Shown here piece after piece: positions 19,555 through 29,700 of a stretch of DNA of 64,000 nucleotides (the first letter of the stretch is position 1; every line of letters starts with the position of its first letter). The DNA lies in assembly GCF_000981805.1 (NCBI RefSeq), contig NZ_CP011132.1, positions 4,712,001 through 4,776,000 of the forward strand. Direction: 5' to 3'. The position numbers were made by a program, and so were the translations under genes. A model generated the notes under the pieces. It did no database searches and was not told where the DNA came from. It saw nothing but the letters and a program-made list of their open reading frames with translations. This DNA comes from Citrobacter amalonaticus Y19. GTDB lineage: Bacteria; Pseudomonadota; Gammaproteobacteria; Enterobacterales; Enterobacteriaceae.

Positions 19555-20505
19555 TTATTTCCGCAGGCGAACCTGTTCGACGGCATGATTCGCGCTCTTG
19601 GTCATGATGAGACTTGCGCGCTCACGCGTGGGTAAAATGTTCTGCTTTAAATTCAGCCAGTTAATTTCTTTCCATAATGAGGTGGCGGTATTGATTGCCT
19701 CCTCTTCCGTCAGTTTCGCATAGTTATGGAAATAAGAGTCGGGGTCGGTAAACGCCCCCTCGCGGAATTTAAGAAAACGATTGATATACCATGTCTGCAG
19801 TAACTCTTCCGGCGCATCAACATAAATAGAAAAATCGACGAAGTCCGAAACAAATACATGATGTGGGTCGTGCGGATAGTCCATCCCGCTCTGCAAAACA
19901 TTGAGTCCTTCGAGAATTAATATATCGGGCTGGGCAACGGTTTTATCCCCGTCAGGGATCACATCATAAATCAGATGCGAATAAACCGGAGCGGTGACGT
20001 TTGGTACACCAGATTTGAGATCGGAGACAAACTTGACCAGACGGTGCATGTCATACGATTCCGGAAAGCCTTTCTTCTTCATTAACCCGCGGTCTTTTAA
20101 TACCTGGTTTGGATGAAGAAAGCCATCGGTGGTGATGAGCTCAACGCGGCGATGTTCTGGCCAACGACTCAGTAACGCCTGTAATACACGCGCGGTGGTG
20201 CTTTTTCCTACCGCCACGCTGCCAGCAATACTGATGATATAAGGAATGCGCTCACCGTTAGTGCCCAGGAACTGTTCGAGAACAGCCTGACGGCGCAGGT
20301 TCGAGCTGATATAGAAGTTAAGCAAACGCGACAGGGGTAAATAGATCTCTGCAACTTCTTCCAGCGATAAATCTTCATTAATCCCTTTTAACCGCGCGAT
20401 CTCTTCTTCAGTGAGGGTCATCGGCACGGAATCACGAAGCGCAGCCCACTGGTTGCGGTTAAACTGTAGGTAAGGCGTCATTAACGTTTGCTCTTTTATA
20501 CTCAT
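19555..20505 (-). CDS. coaA: Pantothenate kinase (type I)
   Basis: A 316-residue enzyme catalysing the first, CoA-inhibited step of coenzyme A synthesis. Motifs are the P-loop GSVAVGKST (near residue 95), TTDGFLHPN, and the pantothenate/CoA-site segment around MKKKGFPESYDMH. The start at 20505 (MSIKEQTLM) matches E. coli CoaA length; an in-frame ATG seven codons upstream is possible. It converges on birA. Confidence 0.97.
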   Translation of the reverse strand: MSIKEQTLMTPYLQFNRNQWAALRDSVPMTLTEEEIARLKGINEDLSLEEVAEIYLPLSRLLNFYISSNLRRQAVLEQFLGTNGERIPYIISIAGSVAVGKSTTARVLQALLSRWPEHRRVELITTDGFLHPNQVLKDRGLMKKKGFPESYDMHRLVKFVSDLKSGVPNVTAPVYSHLIYDVIPDGDKTVAQPDILILEGLNVLQSGMDYPHDPHHVFVSDFVDFSIYVDAPEELLQTWYINRFLKFREGAFTDPDSYFHNYAKLTEEEAINTATSLWKEINWLNLKQNILPTRERASLIMTKSANHAVEQVRLRK

Positions 20506-20526
20506 AAGCATGTTTCTGGCTGTCAT

Positions 20527-20864
20527 TACACCATCAGGGCGGTGATAAAAAGCGCATCATCCCCGGCATGCAATGGCACGTCACATTTCAGTTAATTTGG
20601 ACAATGGGCAGGAGGGTAACACCAGATGGAAGGGAATAATAAGAAAAAATCTCTTCCTCGTGCCATTACCTGAAAAGTAATGTGACCCATATTCCAGATG
20701 TACAGGCGATGGTTTGACGCGTGAGAAGTGCCAACTGGCACAGGTGGGAGGAAATGGGCAGCCGAGTAATGTCGAAATTTTATGCTAAGCTGACTGAAAA
20801 TACGTCATTTATTGGCCGTATAGCGCAAAATGTGAGCAATAGAACATTTTATGCAATTTTTTAG
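20527..20864. other. Intergenic region upstream of the tRNA-tufB operon
   Basis: About 340 bp without a supported gene. The right half is A/T-rich (for example ATTTTATGCAATTTTTTAG near 20848-20864), consistent with a UP element and Fis sites upstream of a stable-RNA promoter. I see no conserved reading frame or repeat. Confidence 0.55.
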
Positions 20865-20893
20865 TTGCATGAGTTCGCAGGTCTCCATAGAAT
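20865..20893 (+). promoter_or_regulatory. Promoter of the thrU-tyrU-glyT-thrT-tufB operon
   Basis: -35 TTGCAT (20865-20870), a 17-bp spacer and -10 TAGAAT (20888-20893) are followed by a GC-rich discriminator GCGCGC. This is the pattern of a stringently controlled stable-RNA promoter. It lies just before the first tRNA. Confidence 0.82.
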
Positions 20894-20907
20894 GCGCGCT
20901 ACTTGAT

Positions 20908-20983
<76 letters not shown>

Positions 20984-20991
20984 TCAAGTCC

Positions 20992-21076
<85 letters not shown>

Positions 21077-21132
21077 CTTTCTGGCAGCGATTGCTGTCTG
21101 AGCTGGTTAAGAAAATAATCGGCTCGAATGAG

Positions 21133-21155
21133 AAAAGAGACTTGTCTCTTTTTTT
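21133..21155 (+). terminator. Possible attenuator hairpin between tyrU and glyT
   Basis: AAGAGA-CTTG-TCTCTT forms a short six-pair stem followed by five T, within the 114-nt gap between tyrU and glyT. It has the shape of a weak intrinsic terminator but is A/U-rich. It may instead be a processing site. Confidence 0.4.
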
Positions 21156-21190
21156 GTTACAGAAAGAACTGGGTAGCCGAGTTCCAGGAT

Positions 21191-21265
<75 letters not shown>

Positions 21266-21270
21266 GACGT

Positions 21271-21346
21271 GCTGATATGGCTCAGTTGGTAGAGCGCACC
21301 CTTGGTAAGGGTGAGGTCCCCAGTTCGACTCTGGGTATCAGCACCA
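21271..21346 (+). tRNA. thrT: tRNA-Thr(GGT)
   Basis: A 76-nt cloverleaf from GCTGATATGGCTCAGTTGG to GTATCAGCACCA, anticodon GGT (CTTGGTAAGG). It is the last tRNA before tufB, with 116 bases between them. Confidence 0.98.
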
Positions 21347-21462
21347 CTTCACTTCTCCTCCCCGTGTTTTCTCTGTAACGACTCAGTGATTCAACAGTCA
21401 GGCATATCGCCTGGTTGATGTGGTGATATCACCGATTTATCCGTGTCTTAGAGGGACAATCG

Positions 21463-22647
21463 ATGTCTAAAGAAAAGTTTGAACGTACAAAACCGCACGT
21501 TAACGTCGGTACTATCGGCCACGTTGACCATGGTAAAACAACGCTGACCGCTGCCATCACTACCGTACTGGCTAAAACCTACGGCGGTGCTGCTCGCGCA
21601 TTCGATCAGATCGATAACGCGCCGGAAGAAAAAGCTCGTGGTATCACCATCAACACGTCTCACGTTGAGTATGACACCCCGACTCGCCACTACGCACACG
21701 TAGACTGCCCGGGCCACGCCGACTATGTTAAAAACATGATCACCGGTGCTGCGCAGATGGACGGCGCGATCCTGGTTGTTGCTGCGACTGACGGCCCGAT
21801 GCCGCAGACTCGTGAGCACATCCTGCTGGGTCGTCAGGTAGGCGTTCCGTACATCATCGTGTTCCTGAACAAATGCGACATGGTTGATGACGAAGAGCTG
21901 CTGGAACTGGTAGAGATGGAAGTTCGTGAACTGCTGTCTCAGTACGATTTCCCGGGCGACGACACCCCAATCATCCGTGGTTCTGCTCTGAAAGCGCTGG
22001 AAGGCGACGCAGAGTGGGAAGCGAAAATCATCGAACTGGCTGGTTTCCTGGATTCTTACATTCCGGAACCAGAGCGTGCGATTGACAAGCCGTTCCTGCT
22101 GCCAATCGAAGACGTATTCTCCATCTCCGGTCGTGGTACCGTTGTTACCGGTCGTGTAGAGCGCGGTATCATCAAAGTTGGCGAAGAAGTTGAAATCGTT
22201 GGTATCAAAGAGACTGCGAAGTCTACTTGTACTGGCGTTGAAATGTTCCGCAAACTGCTGGACGAAGGCCGCGCGGGTGAGAACGTAGGTGTTCTGCTGC
22301 GTGGTATCAAACGTGAAGAAATCGAACGTGGTCAGGTACTGGCTAAGCCGGGTTCCATCAAGCCGCACACCAAGTTCGAATCTGAAGTGTACATTCTGTC
22401 CAAAGACGAAGGCGGCCGTCATACTCCGTTCTTCAAAGGCTACCGTCCGCAGTTCTACTTCCGTACGACTGACGTGACGGGTACCATCGAACTGCCGGAA
22501 GGCGTAGAGATGGTCATGCCGGGCGACAACATCAAAATGGTTGTTACCCTGATCCACCCGATCGCGATGGACGACGGTCTGCGTTTCGCAATCCGTGAAG
22601 GTGGCCGTACTGTAGGTGCGGGCGTTGTTGCTAAAGTAATGAGCTAA
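21463..22647 (+). CDS. tufB: Elongation factor Tu
   Basis: A 394-residue GTPase that delivers aminoacyl-tRNA to the ribosome. The G motifs GHVDHGKT, DCPGHADY, NKCD and the SAL segment are all intact, followed by two beta-barrel domains. The gene lies downstream of four tRNA genes as in E. coli tufB; the other copy (tufA) would be in the str operon. Codon use is highly biased, as expected for one of the most abundant proteins, and this produces a long meaningless open frame on the opposite strand. A strong terminator follows. Confidence 0.99.
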   Translation: MSKEKFERTKPHVNVGTIGHVDHGKTTLTAAITTVLAKTYGGAARAFDQIDNAPEEKARGITINTSHVEYDTPTRHYAHVDCPGHADYVKNMITGAAQMDGAILVVAATDGPMPQTREHILLGRQVGVPYIIVFLNKCDMVDDEELLELVEMEVRELLSQYDFPGDDTPIIRGSALKALEGDAEWEAKIIELAGFLDSYIPEPERAIDKPFLLPIEDVFSISGRGTVVTGRVERGIIKVGEEVEIVGIKETAKSTCTGVEMFRKLLDEGRAGENVGVLLRGIKREEIERGQVLAKPGSIKPHTKFESEVYILSKDEGGRHTPFFKGYRPQFYFRTTDVTGTIELPEGVEMVMPGDNIKMVVTLIHPIAMDDGLRFAIREGGRTVGAGVVAKVMS

Positions 22648-22677
22648 TCGCTGATAACATTTGACGCAATGCGCATT

Positions 22678-22704
22678 AAAAGGGCATCATTTGATGCCCT
22701 TTTT
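22678..22704 (+). terminator. tufB terminator
   Basis: AAAAGGGCATCA/TGATGCCCTTTTT forms a long stem with a T tail, 30 bases after the tufB stop. Confidence 0.92.
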
Positions 22705-22886
22705 GCACGCTTTCGAACCAGAACCTGGCTCATCAGTGATTTTATTTGTCATAATCATTGCTGAGACAGGCTCTGAAGAGGGCGTAGAGCACGGAATGCC
22801 CAAATGCATTTCGGCACAAGGTTGACTGGTTAGCCTCGCATTCGCGGGGTGAAATTATTTGTAGAATACTTCTGACAGGTTGGTTT

Positions 22887-23270
22887 ATGAGTGCGAATAC
22901 CGAAGCTCAAGGGAGCGGGCGTGGCCTGGAAGCGATAAAGTGGATCGTGGTTGTGGCATTGCTGATCGTGGCAATTGTTGGCAACTATCTTTATCGTGAC
23001 ATGATGCTGCCGCTGCGTGCGCTGGCCGTAGTAATTCTGATTGCTGCAGCGGGTGGTGTCGCGCTGTTGACAACAAAAGGTAAAGCCACCGTTGCTTTTG
23101 CCCGCGAAGCGCGTACTGAAGTACGTAAGGTCATTTGGCCGACTCGCCAGGAAACATTGCACACCACGCTGATTGTGGCTGCGGTTACCGCAGTAATGTC
23201 ACTGATCCTGTGGGGACTGGATGGTATTCTGGTTCGCCTGGTTTCCTTTATCACTGGCCTGAGGTTCTGA
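22887..23270 (+). CDS. secE: Preprotein translocase subunit SecE
   Basis: A 127-residue inner-membrane protein that clamps SecY in the SecYEG channel. Three membrane segments are visible (about residues 18-36, 44-62 and 93-115). The conserved amphipathic region EVRKVIWPTRQE lies before the last, essential segment. The length equals E. coli SecE. nusG starts two bases after its stop, giving the usual secE-nusG pair. Confidence 0.98.
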   Translation: MSANTEAQGSGRGLEAIKWIVVVALLIVAIVGNYLYRDMMLPLRALAVVILIAAAGGVALLTTKGKATVAFAREARTEVRKVIWPTRQETLHTTLIVAAVTAVMSLILWGLDGILVRLVSFITGLRF

Positions 23271-23271
23271 G

Positions 23272-23817
23272 ATGTCTGAAGCTCCTAAAAAGCGCTGGTA
23301 CGTCGTTCAGGCGTTTTCCGGTTTTGAAGGCCGCGTAGCCACATCGCTGCGTGAGCATATCAAATTACACAATATGGAAGAGTTGTTTGGTGAAGTTATG
23401 GTTCCAACCGAAGAAGTGGTTGAGATCCGTGGCGGCCAGCGTCGCAAGAGCGAGCGCAAATTCTTCCCGGGTTACGTGCTGGTACAGATGGTGATGAATG
23501 ACGCCAGCTGGCACCTGGTGCGTAGCGTACCGCGCGTAATGGGCTTCATCGGTGGTACTTCCGATCGTCCGGCGCCGATCAGCGATAAAGAAGTCGATGC
23601 GATCATGAACCGCCTGCAGCAGGTGGGTGATAAGCCGCGTCCGAAAACGCTGTTTGAACCGGGTGAAATGGTACGTGTCAACGATGGTCCGTTTGCTGAC
23701 TTCAACGGCGTTGTTGAAGAAGTTGACTACGAGAAGTCCCGCCTGAAAGTGTCCGTCTCTATCTTCGGTCGTGCGACCCCGGTAGAACTGGACTTTGCTC
23801 AGGTCGAAAAAGCCTAA
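23272..23817 (+). CDS. nusG: Transcription termination/antitermination factor NusG
   Basis: A 181-residue factor that binds the RNA polymerase clamp, suppresses pausing, and links the enzyme to Rho or ribosomal protein S10. It has an N-terminal NGN domain (KKRWYVVQAFSGFEGRVA) and a C-terminal KOW domain (GEMVRVNDGPFADFNGVVEEVD). The length equals E. coli NusG. Confidence 0.98.
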   Translation: MSEAPKKRWYVVQAFSGFEGRVATSLREHIKLHNMEELFGEVMVPTEEVVEIRGGQRRKSERKFFPGYVLVQMVMNDASWHLVRSVPRVMGFIGGTSDRPAPISDKEVDAIMNRLQQVGDKPRPKTLFEPGEMVRVNDGPFADFNGVVEEVDYEKSRLKVSVSIFGRATPVELDFAQVEKA

Positions 23818-23847
23818 GTAGCGATCAAAAAAGCGGCGATTTAATCG

Positions 23848-23876
23848 TTGCACAAGGCGTGAGATTGGAATACAAT
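23848..23876 (+). promoter_or_regulatory. Promoter of rplKA
   Basis: -35 TTGCAC (23848-23853), a 17-bp spacer and -10 TACAAT (23871-23876) lie between nusG and rplK. Confidence 0.85.
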
Positions 23877-23928
23877 TTCGCGCCTTTTGTTTTTATGGGC
23901 CTGGCCCGTAGAACGAATTTTTATATCA

Positions 23929-24403
<475 letters not shown>

Positions 24404-24406
24404 GAA

Positions 24407-25111
24407 ATGGCTAAACTGACCAAGCGCATGCGTGTGATCCGTGAGAAAATTGATGCGACCAAACAGTACGACATCAATGAAGCTATCTCTCTACTGAAAG
24501 AACTGGCTACCGCTAAGTTCGTAGAAAGCGTAGACGTTGCCGTTAACCTCGGCATTGACGCGCGTAAATCTGACCAGAACGTACGTGGTGCAACTGTACT
24601 GCCGCACGGTACTGGCCGTTCCGTTCGCGTAGCCGTATTTACCCAGGGTGCAAACGCTGAAGCTGCTAAAGCGGCTGGCGCTGAACTGGTAGGTATGGAA
24701 GATCTGGCTGACCAGATCAAGAAAGGCGAAATGAACTTTGACGTAGTTATTGCTTCCCCGGATGCAATGCGCGTTGTTGGCCAGCTGGGCCAGGTTCTGG
24801 GTCCGCGCGGCCTGATGCCAAACCCGAAAGTCGGTACTGTAACCCCTAACGTTGCTGAAGCGGTTAAGAACGCTAAAGCGGGTCAGGTTCGTTACCGTAA
24901 CGACAAAAACGGCATCATCCACACCACCATCGGTAAAGTGGATTTTGACGCTGACAAACTGAAAGAAAACCTGGAAGCTCTGCTGGTTGCGCTGAAGAAA
25001 GCAAAACCGACTCAGGCGAAAGGCGTGTACATCAAGAAAATCAGCATCTCCACCACCATGGGTGCTGGTGTTGCCGTTGATCAGGCTGGTCTGAGCGCAT
25101 CTGCGAACTAA
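24407..25111 (+). CDS. rplA: 50S ribosomal protein L1
   Basis: A 234-residue protein of the mobile L1 stalk that helps release E-site tRNA. It also represses its own operon by binding the rplK leader. The conserved GPRGLMPNPKVGTVTPNV segment (near residue 128) is intact. It starts three bases after the rplK stop. Confidence 0.98.
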   Translation: MAKLTKRMRVIREKIDATKQYDINEAISLLKELATAKFVESVDVAVNLGIDARKSDQNVRGATVLPHGTGRSVRVAVFTQGANAEAAKAAGAELVGMEDLADQIKKGEMNFDVVIASPDAMRVVGQLGQVLGPRGLMPNPKVGTVTPNVAEAVKNAKAGQVRYRNDKNGIIHTTIGKVDFDADKLKENLEALLVALKKAKPTQAKGVYIKKISISTTMGAGVAVDQAGLSASAN

Positions 25112-25118
25112 GATTAGC

Positions 25119-25147
25119 TTTACGTGGGCGGTGGATTTGTCTACAAT
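25119..25147 (+). promoter_or_regulatory. Promoter of rplJL-rpoBC
   Basis: -35-like TTTACG (25119-25124), a 17-bp spacer and -10 TACAAT (25142-25147) lie just after rplA. This is where the E. coli beta-operon promoter is found. Confidence 0.65.
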
Positions 25148-25247
25148 TCTACCCCCACGATTCTGTTGAAAGAGACAGACACTATGTGAATCGTTTGAAT
25201 TGCCGCTAACGTGGCTGAGATTCAAATGACGAAGGCATAGAAAGATT

Positions 25248-25340
25248 TGTTCGTTGGAGCCTGGCCTATCCAGGCCTCCGTCGAAGACCGCAGGTGTTTC
25301 GTAAGAGACTTAATCCCCTGCGTAGACGGTGACAGAACGC
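25248..25340 (+). ncRNA. L10 leader (rplJ translational autoregulation)
   Basis: The segment TCGTTGGAGCCTGGCC ... GGCCTCCGTCGAAGACCG ... CCCCTGCGTAGACGGTGAC matches the conserved leader bound by the L10-(L7/L12)4 complex to repress rplJL translation. The rest of the gap up to the rplJ start at 25462 shows no additional gene. Confidence 0.88.
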
Positions 25341-25461
25341 TAAGATTATTTTTGGATACTCTGGCTTGTTTCTGCTCACCGTATTAAGACGCTCTTTTCG
25401 TTGGAAAGAGTGAAGTGAGTTCCGGAACATGAGTTCCGGCAAACATCCAGGAGCAAAGCTA

Positions 25462-25959
25462 ATGGCTTTAAATCTTCAAGACAAACAAGCGATTGTTGCT
25501 GAAGTCAGCGAAGTAGCCAAAGGCGCGCTGTCTGCAGTAGTTGCGGATTCCCGTGGCGTAACTGTAGATAAAATGACTGAACTGCGTAAAGCAGGTCGTG
25601 AAGCTGGCGTTTACATGCGTGTTGTTCGTAACACCCTGCTGCGCCGCGTCGTTGAAGGTACTCAGTTCGAGTGCCTGAAAGACACGTTTGTTGGTCCGAC
25701 CCTGATTGCATACTCTATGGAACACCCGGGCGCTGCTGCTCGTCTGTTCAAAGAGTTCGCGAAAGCGAATGCAAAATTTGAGGTCAAAGCCGCTGCCTTT
25801 GAAGGCGAGCTGATCCCGGCGTCTCAGATCGACCGCCTGGCAACTCTGCCGACCTACGAAGAAGCAATTGCACGCCTGATGGCAACCATGAAAGAAGCTT
25901 CGGCTGGCAAACTGGTTCGTACTCTGGCTGCTGTACGCGATGCGAAAGAAGCTGCTTAA
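25462..25959 (+). CDS. rplJ: 50S ribosomal protein L10
   Basis: A 165-residue base of the ribosomal stalk that anchors L7/L12 dimers through its C-terminal helix. The start at 25462 (CAGGAGCAAAGCTAATGGC) gives [12 protein letters not shown] as in E. coli; the longer frame from 25429 lies in leader sequence. Free L10-L7/L12 represses translation through the upstream leader. Confidence 0.98.
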
Positions 25960-26025
25960 TTGCAGTTATCTTTTTAAAGCATCTGCTTACGTATAAACTT
26001 ATTCTGATATTCAGGAACAATTTAA

Positions 26026-26391
26026 ATGTCTATCACTAAAGATCAAATCATTGAAGCAGTATCCGCTATGTCCGTAATGGACGTTGTAGAACTGATCTCT
26101 GCAATGGAAGAAAAATTCGGTGTTTCCGCTGCTGCTGCTGTAGCTGTAGCTGCTGGCCCGGTTGAAGCTGCTGAAGAAAAAACTGAATTCGACGTAATTC
26201 TGAAAGCTGCTGGCGCTAACAAAGTTGCTGTAATCAAAGCAGTACGTGGCGCAACTGGCCTGGGTCTGAAAGAAGCTAAAGACCTGGTAGAATCTGCTCC
26301 GGCCGCTCTGAAAGAAGGCGTGAGCAAAGATGACGCTGAAGCACTGAAAAAATCTCTGGAAGAAGCTGGCGCTGAAGTTGAAGTTAAATAA
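26026..26391 (+). CDS. rplL: 50S ribosomal protein L7/L12
   Basis: A 121-residue stalk protein, present in multiple copies per ribosome. It has an N-terminal dimerisation helix, an alanine-rich hinge (residues 36-52, [19 protein letters not shown]) and a C-terminal globular domain contacting EF-Tu and EF-G ([15 protein letters not shown]). It precedes the partial terminator before rpoB. Confidence 0.98.
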
Positions 26392-26430
26392 GCCAACCCT
26401 TCCGGTTGCAGCCTGAGAAATTAGGCTGAT

Positions 26431-26461
26431 GGCTGGTGACTTTTTGGTCACCAGCCTTTTT
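26431..26461 (+). terminator. rplL-rpoB attenuator
   Basis: GGCTGGTGAC/GTCACCAGCC with a T-rich loop and a TTTTT tail. In E. coli this partial terminator lets only a fraction of polymerases go on from the ribosomal protein genes into rpoBC. Confidence 0.92.
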
Positions 26462-26710
26462 GCGCTGTAAGGCGCCAGTAGCATTTCACACTGTTTGACT
26501 ACTGCTGTGCCTTTCAATGCTTGTTTCTATCGACGACTTAATATACTGCGACAGAACGTCCGTTCTGGGTAAATCGCAATGAAATGGTTTAAGCGTGATA
26601 GCAACAGGCATTGCGGAAAGTATTCGATTTTCCGGTCAACAAAATAGTGTTGCACAAACTGTCCGCTCAATGGACAGATGGGTCGACTTGTCAGCGAGCT
26701 GAGGAACCCT
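26462..26710 (+). other. rpoB leader after the attenuator
   Basis: About 250 bases with no supported gene. A small hairpin CAGAACG-TCC-GTTCTG sits near 26553-26568. In E. coli this interval holds an RNase III cleavage site and translational-control sequences for beta; I can see the hairpin but not prove cleavage. Confidence 0.5.
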
Positions 26711-29700
26711 ATGGTTTACTCCTATACCGAGAAAAAACGTATTCGTAAGGATTTTGGTAAACGTCCGCAAGTACTGGACATACCTTATCTCCTTTCTATC
26801 CAGCTTGACTCGTTTCAGAAGTTTATCGAGCAAGATCCTGAAGGGCAGTATGGTCTGGAAGCTGCCTTCCGTTCCGTATTCCCAATTCAGAGCTACAGCG
26901 GTAATTCCGAGCTGCAATACGTCAGCTACCGCCTTGGCGAACCGGTGTTTGACGTTCAGGAATGTCAGATCCGTGGCGTGACCTATTCCGCACCGCTGCG
27001 CGTAAAATTGCGTCTGGTGATCTACGAGCGCGAAGCGCCGGAAGGCACCGTTAAAGACATTAAAGAACAAGAAGTCTACATGGGCGAAATTCCGCTCATG
27101 ACTGACAACGGTACCTTTGTTATCAACGGTACTGAGCGTGTTATCGTTTCACAGTTGCACCGTAGTCCGGGCGTCTTCTTTGACTCCGACAAAGGTAAAA
27201 CCCACTCTTCGGGTAAAGTGCTGTATAACGCGCGCATCATTCCTTACCGTGGTTCCTGGCTGGACTTCGAATTCGATCCGAAGGACAACCTGTTCGTACG
27301 TATCGACCGTCGCCGTAAACTGCCTGCGACCATCATTCTGCGTGCGCTGAACTACACCACCGAGCAGATCCTGGATCTGTTCTTCGAAAAAGTTATTTTC
27401 GAGATTCGCGACAACAAGCTGCAGATGGAGCTTGTGCCGGAACGCCTGCGTGGTGAAACCGCCTCCTTCGATATCGAAGCTGACGGTAAAGTGTACGTTG
27501 AGAAAGGCCGCCGCATTACGGCGCGTCACATTCGCCAACTGGAAAAAGATGATATCAAACACATCGAAGTTCCGGTTGAGTACATTGCAGGAAAAGTATC
27601 CGCAAAAGATTACGTTGATGCTTCCACTGGCGAGCTGATCTGCCCGGCGAACATGGAGCTGAGCCTGGATCTGCTGGCGAAACTGAGCCAGTCTGGTCAC
27701 AAACGTATCGAAACCCTGTTCACCAACGATCTGGACCACGGCCCGTACATTTCTGAAACCGTACGCGTCGACCCAACCAACGATCGTCTGAGCGCGCTGG
27801 TAGAAATCTACCGCATGATGCGCCCGGGTGAACCGCCGACACGTGAAGCGGCTGAAAGCCTGTTTGAGAATCTGTTCTTCTCTGAAGACCGTTATGACCT
27901 GTCTGCGGTCGGTCGTATGAAGTTCAACCGTTCTCTGCTGCGCGACGAAATCGAAGGTTCCGGTATCCTGAGCAAAGACGACATCATTGAAGTGATGAAG
28001 AAGCTCATTGATATCCGTAACGGTAAAGGCGAAGTCGATGATATCGACCACCTCGGCAACCGTCGTATCCGTTCCGTAGGCGAAATGGCGGAAAACCAAT
28101 TCCGCGTTGGCCTGGTGCGTGTTGAGCGTGCGGTGAAAGAGCGTCTGTCTCTGGGCGATCTGGATACCCTGATGCCTCAGGACATGATCAACGCCAAACC
28201 GATTTCTGCCGCAGTGAAAGAGTTCTTCGGTTCCAGCCAGCTGTCTCAGTTTATGGACCAGAACAACCCGCTGTCTGAGATTACGCACAAACGTCGTATC
28301 TCTGCACTCGGCCCAGGCGGTCTGACTCGTGAACGTGCCGGCTTTGAAGTTCGAGACGTACACCCGACTCACTACGGTCGCGTATGTCCTATCGAAACAC
28401 CTGAAGGCCCGAACATCGGTCTTATCAACTCCCTGTCCGTGTACGCACAGACTAACGAATATGGTTTCCTTGAGACGCCGTACCGTCGCGTTGTTGATGG
28501 CGTGGTGACTGATGAGATTCATTACCTGTCTGCTATTGAAGAAGGTAACTTCGTTATCGCTCAGGCGAACTCCAACCTGGATGACGATGGCCACTTCGTA
28601 GAAGATCTGGTTACCTGCCGTAGTAAAGGCGAATCCAGCTTGTTCAGCCGTGATCAGGTTGACTACATGGACGTTTCCACCCAGCAGGTGGTTTCCGTCG
28701 GTGCGTCCCTGATCCCGTTCCTGGAACACGATGACGCCAACCGTGCATTGATGGGTGCGAACATGCAACGTCAGGCGGTTCCGACTCTGCGCGCTGATAA
28801 GCCGCTGGTTGGTACCGGCATGGAACGTGCTGTTGCCGTTGACTCCGGTGTAACCGCGGTGGCTAAACGTGGCGGTACCGTTCAGTACGTGGATGCGTCC
28901 CGTATCGTTATCAAAGTTAACGAAGACGAGATGTACCCGGGCGAAGCAGGTATCGACATCTACAACCTGACCAAATACACCCGTTCTAACCAGAACACCT
29001 GTATCAACCAGATGCCGTGTGTGTCTCTGGGTGAGCCGGTTGAACGTGGCGACGTGCTGGCTGACGGTCCGTCTACCGACCTCGGTGAACTGGCGCTGGG
29101 TCAGAACATGCGCGTGGCGTTCATGCCGTGGAACGGTTACAACTTCGAAGACTCCATCCTCGTCTCCGAGCGTGTTGTCCAGGAAGATCGTTTCACCACC
29201 ATCCACATTCAGGAACTGGCGTGCGTGTCCCGTGACACCAAGCTGGGGCCAGAAGAGATCACCGCTGACATCCCGAACGTGGGTGAAGCTGCGCTCTCCA
29301 AACTGGATGAATCCGGTATCGTTTATATCGGTGCGGAAGTGACCGGCGGTGACATTCTGGTCGGTAAGGTAACGCCGAAAGGTGAAACCCAGCTGACGCC
29401 GGAAGAGAAACTGCTGCGTGCGATCTTCGGTGAGAAAGCGTCTGACGTTAAAGACTCTTCTCTGCGCGTACCAAACGGTGTTTCCGGTACGGTTATCGAC
29501 GTTCAGGTCTTTACGCGTGATGGCGTAGAAAAAGACAAACGTGCGCTGGAAATCGAAGAGATGCAACTGAAGCAGGCGAAGAAAGACCTGTCTGAAGAAC
29601 TGCAGATCCTCGAAGCTGGCCTGTTCAGCCGTATCTACGCTGTGCTGGTTTCCGGTGGTGTTGAAGCTGAGAAGCTCGACAAACTGCCGCGTGACCGCTG

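Noticed and set aside
21448..22557. A 369-codon minus-strand frame across tufB
   Set aside because: A shadow of tufB, whose codon use removes stop codons on the opposite strand.
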